DNA of 60,000 nt. It comes from Antedon mediterranea. Taxonomy: Eukaryota; Echinodermata; Crinoidea; Comatulida; Antedonidae. Numbering within the stretch: position 1 is the first letter of the stretch; each line of letters opens with the position of its first letter. The stretch covers positions 24,178,501 through 24,238,500 of the forward strand of contig NC_092672.1 of the NCBI RefSeq assembly GCF_964355755.1. The letters run 5' to 3'. The notes under the pieces are model-generated. The model saw only the letters and a list, made by a program, of their open reading frames with translations, did not search any database and was not told where the DNA came from. Below, piece by piece: positions 46,501 through 56,790 of the stretch. Both the position numbers and the translations under genes were made by a program.

Positions 46501-47732
46501 TTTAACACAGCAATGGTTTAGTTATTAGAAGAACAGCTTATAGTAACACAACCAAAATAAATCAAGCTGAAATCTGGCATATTTTCAATGGTAATTGATT
46601 TGTTGAATTACTATATCCAATTTGAATCAACGGTTTTAAAGTAGTTGGTAGTAAAGTTACTGTTACGTCGCAGAATCCATCAATAGAGACATTTTATAAA
46701 TACTGTATATCTCACTAATCTTTAATTTCTATAAAAACATAAAATAACATTTAATCAGGTGTTATCAAATTATCAGGCAAAATCCAAGCAACAATCAAAT
46801 AATGTACATCCTCACTGACAGTTCTCAGGTACCAATGTTAAGTATAAAAAATATACTAATAACCAGTTTGTAATATGTTTGCCAACTAACATGATTGAAT
46901 AACTATAAATATTGGCTGATTACAGTAAAATACAACACACGTCACAGGTGCCTTGTGCTAATGTTGCAGAAGTCCAAATGATGGCAATAACACATTACTG
47001 TAATTGCATTGTTCCGATTATTAGTCAATAAACAGTTGCCTCGATTCCTGTGTTGACATTGTCCTATGGTTTCCAAAAGTGTGGCAATATTATTTTTCCA
47101 AACCTGAAACAAATTCAATCAAGTTACTGTAGTTTTAAACAAAAATAATACAGTAAAAAATTAATTGAAAGATTTATTGTCCCCAAAAAACATGAACAAT
47201 GAAGATTAATACAATCATACTTTGAATACCTTGCCATTTTGCAATTTTAACAATTTAGATATTCACTTGCCGTAGAAAATAAACAAAAACAATAAATATT
47301 TCACTTAACAAAAATACAAAATAAACAGTATATTTAACCAAAAACCAATTGTTTGTTTAAATTGTCCCCCTTTTCAGGTACAAATGCATTTTTTGAAATC
47401 TAATTTTTTGGTCAAAGTGAACAACTCTACAGTGACGGCATATTCAACAAAACATTTTTAAAAAAATTGTTCAGTTCAATTATATCTTTAACACATTGTT
47501 CAAAAATCATACTGTACATAAACAAAATTCAGAACATCATTTCACACTTACACGTAAAATATGCAATCAATTAAATTTATGTAAATAATATTTCAACACT
47601 GTATTAATATTTACGCCGTGGTCATAGGATTCCGGCACCGTAACTCAACTGCCCAGCGTTAGGGAATCCGACACGCTATTGCGCATGCCCAGAGCAAGGT
47701 AATCGGCGACTCTATTTTTGTCTACAACAGAC
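46501..47732. other. Interior of the 6.9 kb element, no gene seen
   Basis: No frame longer than chance. A GCGCATGC word at about 47690 resembles an NRF-1 site within a short CG-richer patch, which is weak evidence for a promoter. Confidence 0.35.
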
Positions 47733-47917
47733 TAAAGCGTGGTTCCCACTAGCGACGCAACACAAGGACGTAACGCAACGCAAGTGAATTGACCAATCAC
47801 AAGCGATGGCTTATTCGCTTGTGATTGCTAACTGTCTATAACTTCGCTTGTTATTGGTTAAAACGCTTGCGTTGCGTTTACGTCCTTGCGTTACGTTCTA
47901 GTGGGAACCAAGCTTTA
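47733..47917. mobile_element. 185 bp MITE
   Basis: It starts TAAAGCGTGGTTCCCACTAG and ends with CTAGTGGGAACCAAGCTTTA. The arms continue inward as GGACGTAACGCAACGCAAG against CTTGCGTTGCG and ACGTCCTTGCGTTAC. It is non-coding and largely self-complementary. A partial second copy is at about 48414-48470. A TAA/TTA target duplication is possible but merges with the palindrome. Confidence 0.7.
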
Positions 47918-48438
47918 CAGCGATGGATCATTTTAATAGATGCGCCACGGCAAACTAGCCGGCCTACATGCCTAATAATACTAGTAGGCCTACCAGCTAG
48001 ATGTGACCATTGGGCCTATTTATTTCGTAATTAAAAAAGTCGTTGCTTCATTCATATATAAACTTTATGAATTATAATTACATGAATAGTTTTAATTTTT
48101 ATGATTTTTCAAGTACAAAATAAAAGATTTCATATAACGCATTGATACTGTACATAACATCATGCAGCAATCATATACAAGTTGATTTGTTGACAGCAAC
48201 CGCCGTGCGGAATAATTATAGCTTGCACTAGTGCCACAGACCGCGCACCACATTACCCGAGAGTCGGAGTGTTAACTAGGGATGTACTGTGTAGCCAAAG
48301 ATATCTTTGCTGTGGCCTAGTTAGTCGTCGCGCGGGGGAGAGAGCGATGGATGCGATAGGCATGTAGGCCGGCTAGTTCGCCGTGGCGCAGCTATTAAAA
48401 TGATCCATCGCTGTAAAGCTTGGTTCCCACTAGAACGT
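47893..48438. repeat. 82 bp inverted repeat pair (47893-47974 and 48357-48438)
   Basis: The arms match as reverse complements with two mismatches that I can count. They include part of the MITE end plus CAGCGATGGATCATTTTAAT and AGCCGGCCTACATGCC. Confidence 0.85.
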
Positions 48439-48669
48439 AAAGCTAGGACATAAACGCAACGCAAGCGGAAAAAAAACCAGAACTGTTCGGGAGAAGTCCG
48501 TGTCGCAACGCTACGCTATTCATTTTCGTACATTTCTTGAAATACGCAAGCTCATTCTTATCAATATCATAATAATTATTTTAACGCGTGGCGTAATTAT
48601 TAATTCATGTATGGCCTAGGCCAAGTTTCATCCATCGCTCTCTCCCCCACGCGACGACTAACTAGGCCA
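48313..48669. repeat. 41 bp inverted repeat pair (48313-48353 and 48629-48669)
   Basis: Arms TGGCCTAGTTAGTCGTCGCG and onward match the reverse complement at the right with one mismatch. They interlock with the 82 bp pair, since the inner arm of that pair lies between them. Confidence 0.85.
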
Positions 48670-49649
48670 CAATTTATTCAATTCAATATTAAAGTTAAGA
48701 ACTATAAATACCAACCTTTTGTATATAAAAATATTGATCATCCATTAGATTTTTCTCGTTTGATTCACATAGAAAAGATTATAGGCCTACATGTACTTCA
48801 TTATTTTGTACTCTAGCTAGGCATAGGCCTAAGGGCCTTATTAGCTAGGCCTACAATCTGAAATAAAGAAAGCGAGTAAGTTTAACAAATAGCCGTCCTA
48901 GGCTAGCATGTGTTTGTATACTATTAATATTAATAATAGCATTAGCAGCTACTGTAGACAGCCTAGCAGAAAGCTAGCTAGGCCTAGGCCAACTAATTAT
49001 ATATTATAATGTTATATTTATGTATACTTTTGGATAAATAAAGAAAGTATTGAACTAAAGGCCTAATAGTACATACCATTTTATAACCATGATAAGTACA
49101 GTACTGTAGTTATCCTTGGCAAGGCAAATGTTTGCCCTTGACAGGCATGATACTAAATGCTTCCACTAGGCCTTCAGTTCATCAGTTTGGCAGCCTGCCT
49201 AGCCTACCTATTATAGCCTAGCTAGCTATGCATGTGAGTGTGGCCTACTAGACTAGAGGCTAGATATTGATAAGGTTAAAATAGTCAAGCTTATAAATTA
49301 GTAGATTACAAATAAAAAAGATTGTTTTCCTACCTGAAAACATACTTATTTGACAATTTCAATGATGAGCCTTTTTTTTCTACACACCACTGTAACTGTA
49401 GGCCTAGCCTACGTCGAAGTAACTGAAATTACTGACACCAGTTTCAAAATTTTATCAAAACGAAACTAACCAATGACAAGCTCGTAGGCCTATCTATTCT
49501 TATGAAATTTGATCTTGCATGAAAGGATCATTCAATTTTCAACACAACTTCTAGAACATTTTTGTATTATACAGAGACAATAATATTTGCCAATCTAAAA
49601 TTCCTAAATAACCAATAATCATTTGTTTTACAATAAAGGATGATAAAAT
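48670..49649. other. GGCCTA-rich spacer, no gene seen
   Basis: Many TAGGCCTA and CTAGCTAGGCC words between 48780 and 49500. No coding frame or exon recognised. Confidence 0.4.
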
Positions 49650-49879
49650 AAACCGCCAACTGAAATCTAATGTTAATTTAACGTTGAAACATCAATGGCA
49701 ACGCACTTAAACACATTATTTTATATTAAACGTTAGTAAAAACATGTCATTTTAACCAAAGTATTAAATAGAATTTATCTTTAATTTAACGTTTAATTAA
49801 CATTGAAAAACAAAAATAATAATTGTTTGAAAAAAAAACATAATTTCAAGAGTTTTTCAACGTTGAAAACATGTCATTT

Positions 49880-52430
49880 GAAAATGACTAAAATAACGTT
49901 GGAATAACATTGAAAAACAAAAATAATAATTGTTTGAAAAAAAGTACTAGATACAATGTTATTTCAACGTTGGATCAACATTGATAAATTAACGTAAATT
50001 ACTAGTTAGAAAGACAATATTATTTCAACGTTGGGGCAACATTGATAAATTAACGTAAATTTCTTGTTAAAAATACCATGTTATTTCAACGTTGGATCAA
50101 CATTGATAAATTAACGTAAATTACTAGTTAGAAATACAATGTTATTTCAACGTTGGATCAACATTGATAAATTAACGTAACTTTCTAGTTAAAAATACAA
50201 TGTTATTGCAACGTTGGATCAACATTGATAAATTAATGTAAATTTCTTGTTAAAAATACAATGTTATTTCAACGTTGGATCAACATTGATAAATTAAAGT
50301 AAATTTCTAGATATAAAGACAATGTTATTTCAACGTTTTATCAACATTGATAAATTAACGTAAATTACTAGTTAAAAATACAATGTTATTTCAACGTTGG
50401 ATCAACATTGATAAATTAACGTAAATTACTAGTTAGAAAGACAATGTTATTTCAACGTTGGATCAACATTAATAAATTAACGTAAATTTCTAGTTAAAAA
50501 TACAATGTTATTTCAACGTTGGATCAACATTAATAAATTAACGTAAATTTCTAGTTAAAAATACAATGTTATTTCAACGTTGGATCAACATTGATAAATT
50601 AACGTAAATTACTAGTTAAAAATACAATGTTATTTCAACGTTGGATCAACATTGATAAATTAACGTAAATTACTAGTTAAAAATACAATGTTATTTCAAC
50701 GTTGGATCAACATTTGATAAATTAACGTAAATTTCTAGTTAAAAATACAATGTGATTTTAACGTTGGATCAACATTGATAAATTAACGTAAATTACTAGT
50801 TAAAAATACAATGTTATTTCAACGTTGGATCAACATTGATAAATTAACGTAAATTTCTAGTTAAAAATACAATGTGATTTTAACGTTGGATCAACATTGA
50901 TAAATTAACGTAAATTACTAGTTAGAAAGACAATGTTATTTCAACGTTGGATCAACATTAATAAATTTACGTAAATTACTAGTTAAAAATACAATGTTAT
51001 TTCAACGTTGGATCAACATTGATAAATTAACGTAAATTACTAGTTAGAAAGACAATGTTATTTCAACGTTGGATCAACATTAATAAATTAACGTAAATTT
51101 CTAGTTAAAAATACAATGTTATTTCAACGTTGGATCAACATTAATAAATTAACGTAAATTTCTAGTTAAAAATACAATGTTATTTCAACGTTGGATCAAC
51201 ATTGATAAATTAACGTAAATTACTAGTTAGAAAGACAATGTTATTTCAACGTTGGATCAACATTAATAAATTTACGTAAATTTCTAGTTAAAAATACAAT
51301 GTTATTTCAACGTTGGATCAACATTGATAAATGAACGTAAATTACTAGTTAAAAATACAATGTTATTTCAACGTTGGATCAACATTGATAAATTAACGTA
51401 AATTACTAGTTAAAAATACAATGTTATTTCAACGTTGGATCAACATTAATAAATTAACGTAAATTTCTAGTTAAAAATACAATGTGATTTTAACGTTGGA
51501 TCAACATTGATAAATTAACGTAAATTACTAGTTAGAAAGACAATGTTATTTCAACGTTGGATCAACATTGATAAATTAACTTAAATTACTAGTTAGAAAG
51601 ACAATGTTATTTCAATGTTGGATCAACATTGATAATAAAATGAAAATTTCTAGTTAGAAATACAATGTTATTTCAACGTTGGATCAACATTGATAAATTA
51701 ACGTAAATTTCTAGTTAGAAAGACAATGTTATTTCAACGTTGCATCAACATTGATAATAAAACGTAAATTTCTAGTTAAAAATACAATGTTATTTCAACG
51801 TTGGATCAACTTTGATAAATTAACGTAAATTTCTAGTTAAAAATACAAGGTTATTTCAACGTTGGATCAACATTGATAAATTAACGTAAATTTCTAGTTA
51901 AAAATACAATGTTATTTCAACGTTGGATCAACATTGATAAATTAACGTAAATTTCTAGTTAGAAAGACAATGTTATTTCAACATTAAATCAACATTGATA
52001 AATTAACGTAAATTACTAGTTAGAAGGACAATGTTATTTTAACGTTGGATCAACATTGATAAATTAACGTAAATTTCTAGTTAAAAATACAATGTTATTT
52101 CAACGTTGAATCAACATTTATAAATTAACGTAAAACATTTGTTAGAAAAACAATGTTATTTCAACGTTGGATCAACATTGATAAATTAACGTAAAACATT
52201 TGTTAGAAAGACGATGTTATTTCAACGTTTGATTAACATTGATAAATGAACATAAACATTCTATTGAAAAGAAAATGTTATTTCAACGTTGATTCAATGT
52301 TTATTAATAAACGTAAAAAATATAGTTAGGGAAAAAATGTTATTTCAACGTTGATTCAACGTTTGAAATACGCTGACAACATGATTTCAACAAATCAACT
52401 ATATTTCAACGTTGATTCAACGTTGAAATT
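49880..52430 (+). repeat. 61 bp tandem array, about 40 units
   Basis: The unit has ACAATGTTATTTCAACGTT, then GGATCAACATTGATAAATTA, then ACGTAAATTNCTAGTTA. The step is 61 bp (for example 50521, 50582, 50643). Variants (GTTATTTC or GTGATTTT, ATTACTAG or ATTTCTAG, AAAAATAC or GAAAGAC) recur in blocks, a sign of local homogenisation. Units decay toward both edges. Confidence 0.92.
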
Positions 52431-52451
52431 ATGTTCTGTGCCCACTGGGTA

Positions 52452-52801
52452 GGCTGCTGTGTAGTGTTCATATGACAGGTTCAGTTTTGAAATTCACTAG
52501 CTAGTAATAAAGCCTTAGTTTCTGTCTATAATAGCATTACTCCTAATACAGCATATTAAAGTTTAAAATTAAAATGTTTAAATTTGAGAATTTTAATTTT
52601 CAATCTATTTCATATTTTCAAGAATCTGATGAGCATTACAAGTTGACAATATGAATTGCATTACATTAGATTCAAAAGAAATCGTCATTATCAAGTAAGG
52701 AGAAAAGAGGGACTTGCCTTCATTTTAAAGTTAGTTTGTCATAGATCTATGATATATACAGCCATGAAAAATATGAATACCAATACCAAAAATATAAAAA
52801 G
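52452..52801. other. No gene seen
   Basis: Short low-copy stretch between the 6.9 kb element and the fold-back element. Confidence 0.4.
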
Positions 52802-52814
52802 ATGGGATGTTGAA

Positions 52815-53065
52815 CCCACAAATGTGAAAACGCCCACAAATGTGAAAACAACCACAAATGTGAAAACGCATCACCCACAAATGTGAAAACAACCACAAAT
52901 GTGAAAACGCATCACCCACAAATGTGAAAACAACCACAAATGTGAAAACGCATCAACCACAAATGTGAAAACAGCGCCCACAAATGTGAAAACGATCATC
53001 GCCCACAAATGTGATAACGCCCACAAATGTAAAAACAAGAGAGACTTTTTCGCCCACAAATGTAA
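52815..53065 (+). repeat. Left-arm minisatellite of the fold-back element
   Basis: Units of about 16-18 bp, CCCACAAATGTGAAAACG or CCACAAATGTGAAAACAA, with spacer variants GCATCA, GCGC and GATCATCG. Confidence 0.9.
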
Positions 53066-53224
53066 AAAAAATCAGATCAAATTTAATGCTAGATTCAGAC
53101 AAACATTATATCATGATTGTATTGAGTTGTTTGTTCACGATACGTCTGTTAGGGTCGTCGTTAACACGTTGGATTATTATAATTTGCTGCTCATGCGCGC
53201 GATATTTGCACGTTAACTCGTTTG

Positions 53225-53760
53225 TTTAATGAACGTAATAGTTCAAGACAATATTTGTTATTTGCTACGCGCGTGCACCATACTTCAAGGTCAAGGCCAT
53301 GTTATATCATTGTTGTTTCTACTGTGTGGTTGTTGGCTTACTATTATGTACGTATAGTTATAAGTCGATGTTCGATATATTTTTTTTGCGCGCACACGAT
53401 ACAACAAGGTCAAGGTTAAATTGCTACTTGTATGTAGTGTGTGGTTATTAACTCGTTGGCTTACTGTTATGTACGTATAGTTCAGTCGATGCTCGATTCG
53501 ATGTTTTTGGGCGCGTACACGATACCACAAGGTCAAGGTCATATATACTATTGCTACTTGTGGTTGTTAACTCGTTGGCTTATTGTTATGTACGTATAGT
53601 TCCAAGTCGATGGTCGATTCGATTTTTTTTTGTGCGCGTGCACGATACTACGAGGTCATATATCATTGCTGCTTGAAGTGCAGTTGGGCTTACTATATTA
53701 GTATTATGTACGTATTATAGCTCCAAGTCGATGCTCGGTGTACACGATACTACAAGATCA
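53225..53760 (+). repeat. Subrepeats of about 120 bp within the left arm
   Basis: The series CACGATAC, ACAAGGTCAAGGT, GTGTGGTTGTTA, TATGTACGTATAGTT and CGATGCTCGAT occurs four to five times with variation. Mirrored copies lie at 54190-54500. Confidence 0.75.
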
Positions 53761-54689
53761 ATGCTATACTCGTCGTTCAGTTATTGCAGTAGTTCCTAAT
53801 GTTCAATTTTTTTTACAAAACTATAACCACAAGATAATAATACAAGAGCTAGAATTGTAACATAGAATAACACCGTAACACCAATATCCAACCAAACATA
53901 ATACACGATATGATAGTATCAAACTTGTCACGAACATGTATTCTATAAAACATACTATAAAATCTATAACAATTATACTAATGGACAAAACTTCCTACTA
54001 TACTACTATTTACATTCGTGGTTTAATCTGATGCTTATTGTTTAATTTGTATATCTATTTTTAGCGGATAATTATAAAGATATACGGAGAATAATATTAC
54101 CTATTGAATGCATTAAAATTTAACTGATTTACTATCAAACGTATATTCGACAATTTAAAGAAATAGAATTAAGTAGCAATAGTATATTATGAACTTGACC
54201 TTGTGGTATTGTGTACGCGCACAAAAACATCAAATCGAGCATCGACTTGAACTATACGTACATAACAGTAAGCCAACGAGTTAATAACCACACACTACAT
54301 ACAAGTAGCAATTTAACCTTGACCTTTTAGTATCGTGTGCACGCGCAAAAAAACATCGAACATCGACTTATAACTATACGTACATAATAGTAAGCCAACA
54401 ACCACACAGTAGAAGCAACAATGATATAACATGGCCTTGACCTTGAAGTATCGTGCACGCGCGCAGCAAATAACAAATATTGTCTTGAACTATTACGTTC
54501 ATTAAACAAACAAGTTAACGTGCAAATATCGCGTGCATGAGCAGCAAATTATAATAATCCAACGCGTTAACCACGACCCTAACAGACGTATCGTGAACAA
54601 ACATTTATTGAAACAACTCAATACAATCATGATATAATGTAGTACCTCGATCAAAATTGTTTGAGTCTAGCATTAAATTTGATCTGATT

Positions 54690-54932
54690 TTTTTTTTTAC
54701 ATTTGTGGCCGAAAAATTCTCATTTTTTTTTTACATTTGTGGGCGTTATCACATTTGTGGGCGATGATCGTTTTCACATTTGTGGGCGCTGTTTATTACA
54801 TTTGTGGTTGATGCGTTTTCACATTTGTGGTTGTTTTCACATTTGTGGTTGTTTTCACATTTGTGGGTGATGCGTTTTCACATTTGTGGTTGTTTTCACA
54901 TTTGTGGGCGTTTTTACATTTGTGGGTTCAAC
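54690..54932 (-). repeat. Right-arm minisatellite of the fold-back element
   Basis: Inverse of the left minisatellite (GTTTTCACATTTGTGGGCG and variants). The order of spacer variants also mirrors the left side (GATGATCG, GGCGC, TGATGCG), so the arms were copied as a whole. Confidence 0.9.
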
Positions 54933-54939
54933 ATGGGAT

Positions 54940-55776
54940 TTATAATTTAATGAATAGAGCACTCAAACAGAGAGAGAGGAAATATTTTTGTTTTTGGTTA
55001 TGCATTTTGTTTACCTTCAATACCCACATTCTGGGTTTCTGTAGTACCTTTATCTTTTCAGTTCATATTTTATGCATACAGATTGAGAACCACCAATTCA
55101 TCATCATTTCCACTTACATTAAAGCAATAATTTGTATAGTATGTTTTTATGGTGAACTATTATAATTTTATTTAAAGCAATTTCAGATAAAAGCTATGCA
55201 TAGAAATCTTTTAAATTGCAATAAATAAACGCATGTCCTTTTTGTACGACATTTAAAAAAGGCATTATAGTGAACAAAAACTATGATGCCAAGTTGGTGC
55301 TCGAGGCAGAAATTTGTTTAAGGATTGTTGTATTTTCTTGAAAAATCAGTAGATCAGAAATATTTAAAAAGCAATAATTAAAATGAAGTTGCAACAATTT
55401 GATTATAATTTATTAGTAGGAATTTACTTAGCCCTAAACTCATACTTACAGTGAGAGCTCACACATTTCATTTTACATACACATGCACTTGAAAATGACA
55501 GTTACACAATGATGACACATATCATCAAAACAAATGTAAATGTACTTTACATTAATTGTTTCTCCACTTAACTGTTTTCATAGTCACATTATTATCATTT
55601 ATATGGGACTGTTTTGTACTACAATTCTTTATGCTGTTATCAAAATGACTTTATACTATACTGCAATATTTACATTGATCATCTGTTCTGGTAAAGTAGA
55701 CCCTATCATAGAGGCTTACACTATGTATACCAAGGTCTACTCGCCCTAATTTGGCCAACATTTTCGGCAGTTAGAA
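54940..55776. other. No gene seen
   Basis: AT-rich, with no supported features. Confidence 0.4.
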
Positions 55777-56004
55777 ATGTATTGGCCACAAAATATTAAT
55801 TACATTACTCAAAATTTGCGACACCTTAATTCTGTTCTGCTCATTATAATATTTTTAATTATTTCCACGTCTGTTCATAACTTGCCTCCAAATGTTAAAG
55901 ATAGTCTAGTTTTTTCCCTTTCTTCATTTATATATTCACTTAAGAAAAACTTGCCTCAAATACCTCGATCCCGTCTACCCCCTAAAGTGCTCTGTACCTT
56001 GTGA
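55777..56004 (+). pseudogene. Possible LINE C-terminal remnant
   Basis: A 75-residue frame contains HNLPPNVKDSLVFSLSSFIY, then SLKKNLPQIP. This resembles the W-N-S/N-L-P-x-x-V-x-x-x-x-S-L-x-x-F-K-x-x-L-K stretch near the C-terminus of many LINE polymerases. It is followed by AAATAAATTAAATT, like a LINE 3' tail. The match is short and the rest of the protein is missing. Confidence 0.3.
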
Positions 56005-56691
56005 TTTTTATTATTTATAAAAGACGAAATAAATTAAATTCATAGATTATAAATAATTACAATATTGTTTATCGTGTGGATGGACGATTGTGTTTATAAC
56101 CCTTTGATTAACCCCACACCTCATAGGATACATACAGTACAAAACAATTACGGCCTAGACTCTGCTTCTACAGATCATTTATTCAGACTATTCAGGCCAC
56201 TGGTTCCTTCTAAGCATGCACAATACAATTGTGTCATCGTCTCCATTGAATCCTTTGCTTACAAGTAATCAAAGTGGTGGTGAAGCAGGTTGATTTGACA
56301 GGTTTCCATGTTATTTCATTGCCCCTTGCTTATTCTTAGTAATATTTATTATAGTACCTTAACACAACTTCTGTTACACAAGGCAAACTAGTGCTGGTCT
56401 ATTGATACTAAAACTAAGAAATCTTCTGACAGACTGTCACTTAGAGCTGGTTTATATCCATTGTTAATCTAATTTGTTTTAATTCTGAATTGTTTGACTT
56501 GGCATAACCATCTGGTATGCAAATAACCATCTGGTATGCAAACACAATAATCATTACCTGTACAAATTGTTGTACTTTATTATTAGGAATTTAAAAGAGA
56601 AATAAATGTTACCTTTGAGTTTGATTTTTGATAATGATAATTATCTATATTATGTGAAATATAATAACCTCTATGTGCCTAATATTTTCAG
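56005..56691. other. Intron or intergenic sequence with a 19 bp duplication
   Basis: ATAACCATCTGGTATGCAA occurs twice in a row at 56504-56541. The stretch before 56692 is the 3' part of an intron if the ankyrin exon is real. Confidence 0.5.
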
Positions 56692-56790
56692 TATAAAAGA
56701 ACACCTTTGTCTTATGCTGCTGAAGCTGGTCACAGCAGCACATGTATATGCCTGATCAATGCAGGATCAGACGTGAATATTGCAGACGAG
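56692..56790 (+). CDS. Ankyrin-repeat exon of a split gene
   Basis: The exon is 99 bp and encodes one 33-residue ankyrin repeat: YKRTPLSYAAEAGH, then SSTCICLINAGSDVNIADE. It carries the family hallmarks TPLxxAAxxGH, L-I-x-A-G and V-N-x-x-D. It is preceded by acceptor TTTTCAG and followed by a consensus donor GTAAGT, and enters and leaves in phase 0. One repeat per phase-0 exon is common in animal ankyrin-repeat genes. Ankyrin repeats bind other proteins. The wider domain layout, and so the function, cannot be read from one exon. I found no convincing neighbouring exon in the window, so flanking introns exceed a few kilobases or other exons lie outside. Confidence 0.85.

Larger units (their letters stand above)
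45527..52449. mobile_element. 6.9 kb TA-flanked element with satellite-built ends
   Basis: CCCAGTGGGCA at 45527-45537 faces TGCCCACTGGG at 52439-52449 as an 11 bp terminal inverted repeat, and both ends abut TA. Inside each end lies a tandem array rich in AACGTTGA/TCAACGTT (112 bp units on the left, 61 bp units on the right). The central 3 kb is low-copy with MITE palindromes and no transposase frame. A TA target duplication occurs in several DNA transposon superfamilies (Tc1/mariner, ISL2EU). I cannot choose between them. Confidence 0.6.
52809..54932. mobile_element. 2.1 kb fold-back element with 7 bp target duplication
   Basis: The ends GTTGAACCC and GGGTTCAAC are inverse copies, flanked by ATGGGAT at 52802-52808 and 54933-54939. 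From each end inward come a minisatellite of ACAAATGTGAAAAC units and then a body that mirrors the other side: 53060-53560 against about 54180-54640. The centre (about 53700-54150) is single. There is no transposase frame. Long inverted arms with terminal minisatellites are typical of fold-back elements. A 7 bp duplication does not pin down the superfamily. Confidence 0.85.

Noticed and set aside
49880-52430. CRISPR-like array
   Set aside because: The 61 bp units have no distinct repeat/spacer division, spacers are not unique and the genome is eukaryotic. It is a minisatellite.
52731-53059. Minus-strand frames rich in FHICG and SHLW
   Set aside because: They are translations of the ACAAATGTG minisatellite of the fold-back element.
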